Positions 7,331 to 14,756 of a DNA stretch of 14,756 nt are shown here, one piece after another (within the stretch, counting starts at the first letter, position 1; each line of letters begins with the position of its first letter). The DNA lies in the NCBI GenBank assembly GCA_947627785.1, contig CANQXC010000012.1, forward strand, positions 1 to 14,756, written 5' to 3'. The notes beneath the pieces are model-generated. The model worked only from the letters and a program-made list of their open reading frames with translations, did not search any database and had not been told where the DNA came from. Made by a program: the position numbers and the translations under genes. This DNA is from an uncultured Clostridia bacterium. Lineage in GTDB: Bacteria; Bacillota; Clostridia; TANB77; CAG-508.

Positions 7331-7432
7331 TGTAAAACAACAAGCTTCACTAGTACCAACCAGAAATTTTTGACATAATAATGGTGGGTGGTGTTTTTAT
7401 TTCCATTTTTTACTATTTATTCCCAGAAAACA

Positions 7433-7461
7433 TTGACTTTTGACAAAAAAAATTATAAAAT
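7433..7461 (+). promoter_or_regulatory. Predicted promoter of minD-minE-rodA
   Basis: TTGACT (7433-7438), a 17-base spacer and TAAAAT (7456-7461). A second TTGACA (7440-7445) overlaps but has a poorer partner. The leader would be about 30 bases. The stretch from 7331 to 7430 shows nothing else I can name. Confidence 0.55.
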
Positions 7462-7496
7462 ATTGTATGTAAAAAAATGCGAGGAGGAAGGATGTT

Positions 7497-8291
7497 ATGG
7501 GAGAAGTAATAGTTATAACATCAGGAAAAGGTGGAGTAGGAAAAACTACAACTACTGCAAACCTTGGTTCTAGTCTAGCAGAAACAGGAAAAAAAGTTGT
7601 TTTAGTAGATACAGATATTGGACTTAGAAACCTTGATGTTGTTATGGGACTAGAGAATAGAATAGTATATGATTTAGTCGATGTAATAGAAGAAAAATGC
7701 AAATTAAGACAAGCTCTTATAAAAGATAAACGTTTTGAAGAATTGTTTTTATTACCTGCTGCCCAAACACGAGATAAAAATGCAATAAATGAAGAACAGA
7801 TGAGAGAATTAACAAATAAACTAAAAGAAGAATTTGATTATGTATTAATAGATTGTCCTGCTGGAATAGAGCAAGGCTTTAAAAATGCAGTTGCTGGAGC
7901 TGATAGAGCAGTTGTAGTAACTACTGCAGAAATTTCAGCTATAAGAGATGCAGATAGAATAATAGGTTTACTAGAAGCTGCAGAAATAAAAAATCCAGAA
8001 TTAATAGTCAACAGATTAAGACCATCAATGGTAAAAAAAGGTGAAATGATGGATGTGGACGATATTGTTGACTTATTATCTATTGATTTAATAGGAGTAG
8101 TTCCAGATGATGAGAACATAATTACTCAAACAAATAAAGGAGAACCAGTAATAAAGAATAAAAAGGCACCATCAGGTAAAGCTTACATAGAAATAGCAAG
8201 AAGAATTTTAGGAGAGAACATAGATGTTACGATACCAGGCAGAGAAAAAGGATTCTTTTCGAAAATAAAAAATCTAATAAAAAAAGATTAA
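7497..8291 (+). CDS. minD: Septum-site determining ATPase MinD
   Basis: Protein of 264 residues, full length. MinD is a membrane-cycling ATPase that positions the division site. It shows the deviant Walker A GKGGVGKTT (signature K11 and catalytic K16), switch I DTDIGLRNLD (38-47), Walker B LIDCPAGIE (117-125, D119) and the usual NRLRP segment. The C-terminus KGFFSKIKNLIKKD (251-264) is the amphipathic membrane-targeting helix. GAGGAGGAAGG just upstream fixes the ATG at 7497. It is the first gene of a minD-minE-rodA run; a minC gene, which in many clostridia comes directly before minD, is missing at this place, where gerW and its terminator stand instead. No in-frame CGG. Confidence 0.97.
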   Translation: MGEVIVITSGKGGVGKTTTTANLGSSLAETGKKVVLVDTDIGLRNLDVVMGLENRIVYDLVDVIEEKCKLRQALIKDKRFEELFLLPAAQTRDKNAINEEQMRELTNKLKEEFDYVLIDCPAGIEQGFKNAVAGADRAVVVTTAEISAIRDADRIIGLLEAAEIKNPELIVNRLRPSMVKKGEMMDVDDIVDLLSIDLIGVVPDDENIITQTNKGEPVIKNKKAPSGKAYIEIARRILGENIDVTIPGREKGFFSKIKNLIKKD

Positions 8292-8319
8292 AAACAATTT
8301 TGTATTTGGAGGAAAGAAT

Positions 8320-8805
8320 ATGTTTGAAAGCATACTAAATTTGTTTAAAAGAATGAAAAAGAATGAAATAAAAGAAGATGGTGGAAGTAAAAATAAGGCA
8401 AAAGAAAGATTACATTTAGTATTAATGCAGGATAGAGCAAATGTATCAGCAGACTTTCTAGAGTTAATGAAGCAAGAAATAATAGACGTAATAAAAAAAT
8501 ACATAGAGGTAGAAGAAAGTGAAATAGATGTAAGACTTACGAACGAGGTAAAAGAGGATGGAACAACGGGAGCACCATCATTATATGCAAATATTCCAAT
8601 AATAAATATTAGAAATGATATGAAAAAAGAAATAGAAGAAGAAAAAAAGGAAAAGAAAGATAGTCAAGTAGAAAATGAAACAAAAGAAAATGTTGAAAAA
8701 GAAGATGAAAATAACGCAGAAAAAGAGAATATTGAGGATTCACAACAAGTAGAACCAGAAAAAGACAAAGAGCAAGTAATAGAAAAAGTAGAAAATAATA
8801 ATTAG
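8320..8805 (+). CDS. minE: MinE topological specificity factor with long charged C-terminal tail
   Basis: MinE stimulates MinD ATPase activity and drives its pole-to-pole cycling. The N-terminus FESILNLFKRMKK is an amphipathic membrane helix. It is followed by AKERLHLVLMQDRAN (MinD-contact segment, about 27-41) and the dimerisation domain with MKQEIIDVIKKYIEVEESEIDVRL (about 50-73). Family members usually end near residue 90; this protein has 161 residues because of a Lys/Glu-rich, probably disordered tail from about residue 97. GGAGGAAAG lies before the ATG. It starts 28 bases after minD. The presence of MinE with MinD suggests an oscillating, rather than DivIVA-only, Min system. Confidence 0.92.
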   Translation: MFESILNLFKRMKKNEIKEDGGSKNKAKERLHLVLMQDRANVSADFLELMKQEIIDVIKKYIEVEESEIDVRLTNEVKEDGTTGAPSLYANIPIINIRNDMKKEIEEEKKEKKDSQVENETKENVEKEDENNAEKENIEDSQQVEPEKDKEQVIEKVENNN

Positions 8806-8859
8806 GATTAGTAATATTCCATAAAAAGAGTTTAATATATTACCTTTGAAAGGAAAAAG

Positions 8860-9954
8860 ATGAATAAAAGACAATTAAAGAGTATTGAATGGAGTATATT
8901 AATTTGTACAGTCATTTTAATAACTATAGGCAGTTTTGCATTATATAGTGCAACTATAGCATCAGATTTTGAAGATTTAAAAAAACAATTAATATGGGTA
9001 GTGGTATCTATACCAGTACTTATATTAGTTATGATTATAGATTATAGAACAATTGCAAAAATAAGCATAGTATATTATATTGCTTCAATAATTTTACTGA
9101 TAACTGTACTTTTAACAAGTGCAATAAATGGTGCAACAAGTTGGTTCAATATTGGAGGAGCTTCAATACAACCAGCAGAGTTTGCTAAAATTGCAGTTGT
9201 TTTATTTTTAGCAAATGTTATGTCTAAGATGTCTAGAAATGAAATAAATAAACCTCTAAAATTAGCTATGATAATTGGAATAGTTTTAGTGCCAGTTATA
9301 TTAATAATACTTCAACCAGATTATGGAACAGCAATGGCATATATAATAGCTACAATTGTTATGCTATATGTAGCTGGTATAAAAAAGAGATATATAATTG
9401 CTTCTGTATTATTATTGGTAATAGGTATTCCATTATTATATTTTTTTGTGTTGCCAGAGCATGCAAGATTAAGAATAGATGTATATTTGAATCCTTACTT
9501 AGATCCAAGAGGTGCAGGATATAATATTATACAATCAAAACTAGCTATAGGAGCTGGAAGATTAGTAGGACAAGGGTGGTTAAATGGAACACAAACACAT
9601 TTAGGCTTTTTATATCCTAAGACTACAGACTTTATTTTTGCAGTTATAGGTGAGGAAATGGGATTTATTGCATGTGTTACAATAATAATTTTATTTATAA
9701 CATTAATAACAAGAGCAATTAATGTAGCAAAAACTGCAAGAGATGATTTAGGTTCATATATTGCAGCAGGAATAGTAGGAATATTAATATTCCACGTTTT
9801 AGAAAACATAGGGATGACAATGGGATTACTTCCAATAACAGGTGTACCACTTCCATTTGTAAGTTATGGAGGAAGCTCAATGCTTACAAATATAATTGGT
9901 ATAGGACTTTTATTAAATATTAGTGCAAGAAGGCAAAAATCTATATTTGATTAA
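8860..9954 (+). CDS. rodA: RodA/FtsW SEDS peptidoglycan glycosyltransferase
   Basis: Polytopic membrane protein of 364 residues with about ten hydrophobic segments. SEDS proteins polymerise lipid II into glycan strands together with a class B penicillin-binding protein; RodA serves side-wall elongation. Family marks: WFNIGG and IQPAEFAK (102-110), LQPDYGT (151-157), the GAGYNIIQSKLAIGAG segment (218-233), KTTDFIFAVIGEE (254-266), in which D257 corresponds to the catalytic aspartate, and LPFVSYGGSSML (331-342). Location after minDE is the common clostridial arrangement and favours RodA over FtsW. AAAGGA precedes the ATG; the gap to minE is 54 bases, without a terminator. Confidence 0.93.
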   Translation: MNKRQLKSIEWSILICTVILITIGSFALYSATIASDFEDLKKQLIWVVVSIPVLILVMIIDYRTIAKISIVYYIASIILLITVLLTSAINGATSWFNIGGASIQPAEFAKIAVVLFLANVMSKMSRNEINKPLKLAMIIGIVLVPVILIILQPDYGTAMAYIIATIVMLYVAGIKKRYIIASVLLLVIGIPLLYFFVLPEHARLRIDVYLNPYLDPRGAGYNIIQSKLAIGAGRLVGQGWLNGTQTHLGFLYPKTTDFIFAVIGEEMGFIACVTIIILFITLITRAINVAKTARDDLGSYIAAGIVGILIFHVLENIGMTMGLLPITGVPLPFVSYGGSSMLTNIIGIGLLLNISARRQKSIFD

Positions 9955-10034
9955 ATAATTATTTAGATAAATGTTGCGTTTGGCTACTCTTGTTTTAATT
10001 GACTATTAAAAATAGATTATTAAGGAAAAATAAA

Positions 10035-11021
10035 ATGTATATAAAAAAGTTAAAAATAGGAAATGTAGAATTAGAAAATAATATATTGTTAGCCCCAATG
10101 GCAGGAGTAACGGATTTAAGTTTTAGAAAAATTTGCAAAAAATATGGAAATCCAGGTCTTGTTTGCACAGAAATGATAAGCAGTAAAGGATTATATTATA
10201 ATGATAAAAAAACAGAGCAATTTTTAGAATTAAATGAAGAAAAAAGACCGATAGCGATACAAATATTTGGAAGCGACCCGGAAGTAATGGGAGAGGCAGC
10301 AAAAAAGGTAGAACCATATGCTGATATAATAGATATAAATATGGGATGTCCAGCTCCCAAGGTTGTAAAGAATGGTGATGGGAGTAAGTTGCTGTTAGAC
10401 TTGGAACTTGTACATAATATAGTAGAAAATACTGTAAAAAGCACAACTAAACCAGTAACAGTAAAAATTAGAACTGGCTGGGATACTAAAAATATAGTTG
10501 CCATTGAAGCTGCAAAAGTTATAGAGGAGGCTGGTGCAAAAGCTATAACAGTTCATGGAAGAACAAGGGAACAATATTATTCTGGACAAGTAAATTTAGA
10601 TTTAATAAAAAAGGTAAAAGAAACAGTAAAAATACCTGTAATAGGAAATGGGGATGTAAAAACAGCAAGTGATGCTATAAAAATGTTTGAGTATACAGGC
10701 GTAGATGGCATAATGATAGGCAGAGGAATTTTAGGAGAACCTTGGAAAATAGGAGATATAATAGCTGAATTGCAAGAAAATATCGATATAAAAGAAAAAA
10801 ATCCAATGGAAAAATTTGAAATAATAAAAGAACATATAGAACTAGAAATAAAAGAAAAGGGCGAATATGTAGGCATAAGAGAAATGCGAAAACATATATG
10901 TTGGTATTTAAAAAACTTGAAAGACTCAAGTAAAATAAGACAAATTGTAAATCAATTAGAAAGTAAAGATGAAGTAATAAAAACATTAGAAGAATATTTT
11001 AGTAGTATTTGTTATAAATAA
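10035..11021 (+). CDS. dus: tRNA-dihydrouridine synthase (DusB-like)
   Basis: FMN-dependent enzyme of 328 residues that reduces uridines in tRNA D-loops. It has the N-terminal LLAPMAGVTDLSFR (18-31), IQIFGSDPE (76-83), INMGCPAPKVVKNGDGS (101-117) with the catalytic Cys C105, TVKIRTGW (142-149), ITVHGRTREQ (171-180), PVIGNGDV (201-208) and GVDGIMIGRG (222-231) for phosphate binding, then a helical C-terminal domain. The overall pattern is closest to DusB, the common Bacillota form. The start is ATG 10035, with AAGGAA about 8 bases upstream; a longer in-frame TTG start at 9999 would place that site inside the coding region. Probably co-transcribed with rodA and lepA. The gap after rodA is 80 bases with no clear terminator. 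Confidence 0.93.
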   Translation: MYIKKLKIGNVELENNILLAPMAGVTDLSFRKICKKYGNPGLVCTEMISSKGLYYNDKKTEQFLELNEEKRPIAIQIFGSDPEVMGEAAKKVEPYADIIDINMGCPAPKVVKNGDGSKLLLDLELVHNIVENTVKSTTKPVTVKIRTGWDTKNIVAIEAAKVIEEAGAKAITVHGRTREQYYSGQVNLDLIKKVKETVKIPVIGNGDVKTASDAIKMFEYTGVDGIMIGRGILGEPWKIGDIIAELQENIDIKEKNPMEKFEIIKEHIELEIKEKGEYVGIREMRKHICWYLKNLKDSSKIRQIVNQLESKDEVIKTLEEYFSSICYK

Positions 11022-11068
11022 ATTGTAACAGTTTACTGTTAATTACTAAAAAAAAGGGAGTTTAATAA

Positions 11069-12878
11069 ATGGATAAACAAAAAAAAATTAGAAATTTTAG
11101 TATAATTGCACATATAGACCATGGAAAGTCTACACTTGCAGATAGATTAATTGAAAAGACTGGCTTACTTTCTGCAAGAGAAATGGAAAGTCAAGTGCTT
11201 GATAATATGGATTTAGAAAGAGAAAGAGGAATTACCATAAAAGCACAGGCAATTAGAATGGAATATAAGGCAAAAGATGGAGAAACCTACATATTAAACT
11301 TAATAGATACCCCAGGTCATGTGGATTTTAATTATGAAGTATCAAGAAGTTTAGCTGCTTGCGAAGGTGCTATATTAGTTGTAGATAGCAGTCAGGGCGT
11401 AGAAGCGCAAACACTAGCAAATGTATACTTAGCATTAGATAATAACTTAGACATATTACCAGTTATAAATAAAGTTGATTTACCTAGTGCAAGACCAGAA
11501 GAAGTAAAAAAAGAAATAGAAGATATAATTGGAATACCAGCTATGGATGCACCATGTATATCAGCAAAATCAGGATTAAATATAGAAGAAGTCTTAGAGA
11601 GAATTGTAACAGATTTTAAACCTCCAGTTGGAGATGTTAATAAGTCATTAAGATGTCTTATCTTTGATTCTATTTATGATAATTACAAAGGTGCAGTAAG
11701 CTATGTTAAAGTAGTGGAGGGAACAATAAAAACAGGAGATGAAATTTTATTTATGGCTACAAATAGAAAATTTGTAGTTACAGAGCTTCGGATACCTAGA
11801 ACCAGGAAGCTATAAAGTAGCTGATAAATTAGAAGCAGGAGAAGTAGGCTATATTGCAGCTAGTATAAAAACAGTTTCAGATTTAAGTGTAGGAGATACT
11901 ATAACTTTAACTGCTAATCCAGCCAAAGAGCCACTTCCAGGATATAAAAAAGCAAATTCAATGGTATATTGTGGAGTTTATCCATTAGATGGCGGAGACT
12001 ATGAGAATTTAAAAGTTGCTTTAGAGAAACTAAAATTAAATGATGCAGCATTAAGTTATGAACCTGAAACATCAGTAGCATTAGGCTTTGGGTTTAGATG
12101 TGGTTTCTTAGGATTATTACATTTAGAAATAATACAAGAAAGACTAGAGAGGGAGTTTGACCTAAATTTAATTACAACAGCACCATCAGTTATATATAAA
12201 GTTCATAAAAGAAGTGGAGAGGTAATAGAACTATATAACCCAATAGAATTACCACCAATGCAAGATATAGAATATATAGAAGAACCAATGGTAAAAGCAG
12301 AAATAATGTTACCAAAAGATTATGTAGGAAATGTAATGGAAATATGCCAAGATAGACGTGGAATATATATTGATATGAAATATTTAGATAGTACAAGAGT
12401 AACACTAGAATATGAGCTTCCATTAAATGAAATAATTTATGATTTTTTTGATACATTAAAATCAAAAACAAAAGGATATGCATCAATGGACTATGAATTT
12501 ATTGAATATAGAAAATCAGATTTGGTAAAACTAGATATACACATAAATAATGAACAAGTAGATGCTTTATCTTTTATAGTTCATAAAGATACTGCATATA
12601 CTAGAGGAAGAAAAATGGCAGAAAAACTAAAAACAGTAATACCTAGACAATTATTTGAAATACCAATACAAGCAATAGTAGGCGGAAAGATAATAGCAAG
12701 AGAAACAATATCAGCATTGAGAAAAGATGTTTTAGCAAAATGTTATGGTGGAGATATAACTAGAAAGAAAAAGCTATTAGAGAAGCAGAAAAAAGGTAAA
12801 AAGAAAATGAGACAAATAGGAAATGTAGAAGTTCCACAAGAAGCATTTCTAGCAGTACTAAAGCTAGATGATGAGTAA
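11069..12878 (+). CDS. lepA: Elongation factor 4 (LepA), interrupted by a +1 frameshift at 11789
   Basis: LepA is a ribosome-binding GTPase of the EF-G family, tied to initiation and ribosome assembly. Frame 1 (11069-11815) holds the GTPase domain: AHIDHGKST (14-22), RERGITI (51-57), DTPGH (80-84), NKVD (134-137) and ISAKSG. It matches to VTEL (residue 240), then departs and ends at TAA 11815. Dropping C11789 continues at GGA 11790 as GYLEPGSYKV, then GEVGYIAASIK, GFRCGFLGLLHLEI and the LepA C-terminal domain with RQIGNVEVPQEAF. The joined protein has 602 residues, the normal length, with no other defect. AAGGGAG lies 8 bases before the ATG. The shift site strongly resembles that in topB. Whether the cell makes full-length protein cannot be known from the sequence. 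Confidence 0.94.
11786..11792 (+). other. +1 frameshift site in lepA (CTT CGG A)
   Basis: CTT (11786-11788), an extra C (11789), then GGA (11790-11792). Homologues such as B. subtilis LepA have Glu-Val-Gly where this gene gives Glu-Leu-Gly after the skip, so exactly one base is surplus. Without a shift, translation ends eight codons after CTT. CUU before a slow arginine codon resembles the yeast Ty1 +1 shift signal CUU-AGG-C. Confidence 0.85.
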
Positions 12879-12923
12879 AAAAACGAATGTTATATGTTGT
12901 GAAGCTAAGGAGAGTAGTAAAGT

Positions 12924-14192
12924 ATGAAAGAAAGACAATTCTTGAAAGAGATTAATACTAATAAGAAAGGTTCATATAAATCAACTATTGAACTAGTAAA
13001 TAAATTATTAGAAGAAAATACTGAAATAAGTGTTTATAACAAAAAAAATATTTTTTTAAGATTTTTTAGGCATAGAAATAAAACAGCAAAGCAAATTATA
13101 TTAAAAAATTTTGAACAAATTTTAAATAGAACTAGTAATAGTGATTTAAAAAATTTGATAATGATTTTGTTTGGACAAGATAGTACAAGCAGTATAATTA
13201 ATGAAAAATTTGAGAGTATAATTAAAAGGTTTTCAATAGTAAATAATAATGAAGATGAAAGCTTATTTTACCAGAAAATATACTTTTTGAAAGAACTTAA
13301 AAAAATTCCAGATGGAGAAAAAATAATAAAAGATAATTATGAAATTATATTAAAAAATAGTGAGAATAAAGATTTATTTCAAATAGTTCAAATACTTAAA
13401 GGAATATCTAAGGAGATTGATGATGTACTAGAACAACAATTAGAAGAAAATCATTTGGAGGTTGCAAAATCACTACTAACTACATATAAAATTGAAGATA
13501 TAGACAATAAGAAAAAATCAGTACAAGATTATACACTTACATTATCAACAATGATTGAAGAATTATTAAAAAGTGAAAACTGTAGATGGATTGATATAAA
13601 TAGAATTGGTTGTGGTAGTTATAGTGATGTTTATGCAATTGGAAATAAAATATTAAAAATAGGAGAAGTTAGAGCATCTTATGAGATACCAAACCATCCT
13701 AGAATATTGCAACCCTTAATTAGAATAAATTTTTTAGATGAAAAACGAAAAAATAAGCCATTTGCATGTGTAGAAATTACAGATAAGGTAGAAACAGTAG
13801 ATAAAACAAATGAAAATTTAGAAGAATTGTACAAAGTATATGCAGAATTAAGAGAGGCTGGAATAATTTGGACAGATGCTATATTTGAAAATGTTGGTAT
13901 TTTAACTAAGCCTAATGTACCAAGTTTAAATGGACAAGATATGAATGTTGCACCTAATTCAGTCGGTTTTTCTAATAATAATAAAGGCAAACCATTAGAT
14001 AAAGGTGATATGGTAATTTTAGATACAGATTATTTATATAAAGAAAATTCAAGTAATATATTATGGGCATATAGAGGATATTCAGAAGGTTTTGAAAAAA
14101 GATGGCAACAAGAAAGACAGCAAAAAATTGCTAAAGAACATTTGGATGATAAGGAAAACATTAGAAAGGATGTAGGTGAAAATGAGAGATAA
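12924..14192 (+). CDS. Unknown protein with helical N-terminal half and protein-kinase-like C-terminal half
   Basis: A 422-residue protein that I cannot place in a named family. Residues 1-215 are Lys/Glu/Asn-rich and predicted helical, possibly repeat-like. From 225 on, kinase-like marks appear in order: a glycine-loop-like IGCGSYSDVYAIG (228-240), lysines in KILKIG (242-247) for the ATP-anchoring position, E254 followed by HPRILQPLI (258-266), IIWTDAIFENVGIL (314-327) resembling a catalytic loop with D318 and N323, and VILDTDYLY (364-372) at the DFG position with D367/D369. The last 40 residues are highly charged. No signal peptide or clear membrane segment. AAGGAG precedes ATG 12924 by 11 bases. 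It overlaps rlmB by 11 bases, so the two are translationally linked. An active kinase, a pseudokinase or an aminoglycoside-phosphotransferase-like enzyme are all possible. Confidence 0.7.
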   Translation: MKERQFLKEINTNKKGSYKSTIELVNKLLEENTEISVYNKKNIFLRFFRHRNKTAKQIILKNFEQILNRTSNSDLKNLIMILFGQDSTSSIINEKFESIIKRFSIVNNNEDESLFYQKIYFLKELKKIPDGEKIIKDNYEIILKNSENKDLFQIVQILKGISKEIDDVLEQQLEENHLEVAKSLLTTYKIEDIDNKKKSVQDYTLTLSTMIEELLKSENCRWIDINRIGCGSYSDVYAIGNKILKIGEVRASYEIPNHPRILQPLIRINFLDEKRKNKPFACVEITDKVETVDKTNENLEELYKVYAELREAGIIWTDAIFENVGILTKPNVPSLNGQDMNVAPNSVGFSNNNKGKPLDKGDMVILDTDYLYKENSSNILWAYRGYSEGFEKRWQQERQQKIAKEHLDDKENIRKDVGENER

Positions 14193-14756
14193 CAGAAATT
14201 TCAATAAAAAAAATACAAAACAAAATGGTAATAAACAAAAAAGTAATAAAAAATTTGTCATGCAGAATTCAAGAGGAATGAAACAAAAAGTAAAACCTAA
14301 CATTCAAAATAATGTTCAAAAAAGCTTAGATAACAAAGAAGAGAATTCTTTTCAAGATCAAATAGAAGGACGTAATTCAGTATTAGAATTATTAGAAACA
14401 GGAAAAGATATTAATAAAATATTCATAGAAAAGGGCGAAAAGCATGGTTCTATAAATAAAATAATAGCAATTGCAAAGGATAAAAAAATAGTAATTGTAG
14501 AAGTAGAAAAATCAAAATTAAATCAAATGGCTCAAACTGAAAATCATCAAGGAGTAATAGCAATTGTGCCTCCATTTAATTACTGTGAAGTAGAAGATAT
14601 AATAGATGAAGCAAAACAAAGAAATGAAAAGCCATTTATATTAATCTTAGATGGTATTGAAGATCCACATAATTTAGGTGCAATAATAAGAACTGCAGAA
14701 ACAGCGGGCGTTCATGGAATAATAATACCAAAAAGAAGAGCATGTAGTGTGAATGG
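14182..14756 (+). CDS. rlmB: 23S rRNA 2'-O-methyltransferase RlmB/TrmH family, 5' part
   Basis: The gene runs off the right edge; 191 residues are visible. After an unusually long Asn/Lys/Gln-rich, probably disordered start (1-58), the substrate-binding domain begins with IEGRNSVLELL (61-71), followed by KIFIEKG, and ANTE-like MAQTENHQGVIAIVPP (116-131). The SPOUT methyltransferase fold opens with ILILDGIEDPHNLGAIIRTA (153-172) and AGVHGIIIPKRRA (175-187), the characteristic TrmH/RlmB block containing the conserved N164 and R170. RlmB methylates G2251 (E. coli numbering) in 23S rRNA with S-adenosylmethionine; other TrmH-family targets cannot be excluded without the C-terminal knot. ATG 14182 lies within the end of the preceding gene, with AGGTG close before it. 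Confidence 0.9.
   Translation, partial: MRDNRNFNKKNTKQNGNKQKSNKKFVMQNSRGMKQKVKPNIQNNVQKSLDNKEENSFQDQIEGRNSVLELLETGKDINKIFIEKGEKHGSINKIIAIAKDKKIVIVEVEKSKLNQMAQTENHQGVIAIVPPFNYCEVEDIIDEAKQRNEKPFILILDGIEDPHNLGAIIRTAETAGVHGIIIPKRRACSVN

Noticed and set aside
7388..7573. Reading frame spanning the minD leader
   Set aside because: It overlaps the predicted promoter and minD start in another frame, and has no ribosome binding site or family resemblance.
11026..11041. Short inverted repeat TAACAGT/ACTGTTA between dus and lepA
   Set aside because: The stem is AT-rich with a two-base loop and no T-tract follows, so it is not a convincing terminator.
11961..12878. The downstream part of lepA as a separate gene starting at ATG 11961
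   Set aside because: LepA homology begins 171 bases earlier, right at the shift site, in the same frame; the ATG is internal (the Met in KANSMVYCGVYP).
1..14756. CRISPR arrays, insertion sequences, tRNA or rRNA genes
   Set aside because: I saw no regularly spaced direct repeats, no transposase-like protein or paired terminal repeats, and no tRNA- or rRNA-like segment.

Overview
The window is strongly AT-rich, prefers A/T-ending codons (ATA for Ile, AGA for Arg, TTA for Leu), uses good Shine-Dalgarno sites, and carries paired ytfI and gerW/ytfJ sporulation genes, minDE, rodA and a TmcAL-type gene. Together these point to an endospore-lineage Bacillota, most likely an uncultured Clostridia-type organism. 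This placement is inference from gene content; no rRNA or tRNA gene is present. No gap between genes exceeds 300 bases.

Layout. (1) 2-316: 3' end of a YebC-family gene, then a strong hairpin terminator that also suits the convergent tmcAL (437-1660, minus). (2) 1661-1765: a compact divergent control region whose two predicted promoters share almost the same -10 bases. (3) 1766-5375: a DNA-metabolism run on the plus strand: RNase HI, an endonuclease Q-like PHP nuclease, and a type IA topoisomerase III split by a one-base insertion. (4) 5383-5984: an isolated cassette with its own promoter and terminator encoding a small acidic lipoprotein-like membrane protein whose codon use differs from its neighbours. 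(5) 6146-7330: ytfI-gerW sporulation pair. (6) 7433-9954: minD-minE-rodA, for division-site placement and cell-wall elongation, with no minC. (7) 10035-12878: dusB-type gene and lepA, the latter also split by a one-base insertion. (8) 12924-14756: an unrecognised protein with a kinase-like C-terminal half, overlapping the start of rlmB, which runs off the window.

The most interesting signal is a link between the two broken genes. Both topB and lepA are complete and undecayed except for one extra C, and in both cases the extra C creates an in-frame CGG followed by A (CTT-CGG-A and TTA-CGG-A), where a +1 shift restores a Leu-Gly pair and full family length. I scanned every CGG in the window against the reading frames: across roughly 4,400 codons of the other, native-looking genes and the restored frames, CGG is never used. 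The only other in-frame CGG is codon 4 of the foreign-looking lipoprotein gene. The pattern suggests either +1 translational frameshifting at an unassigned or starved CGG codon (or a CGGA quadruplet read as Gly), or two similar mutations or assembly errors. The sequence alone cannot separate these, but the coincidence is specific and testable.
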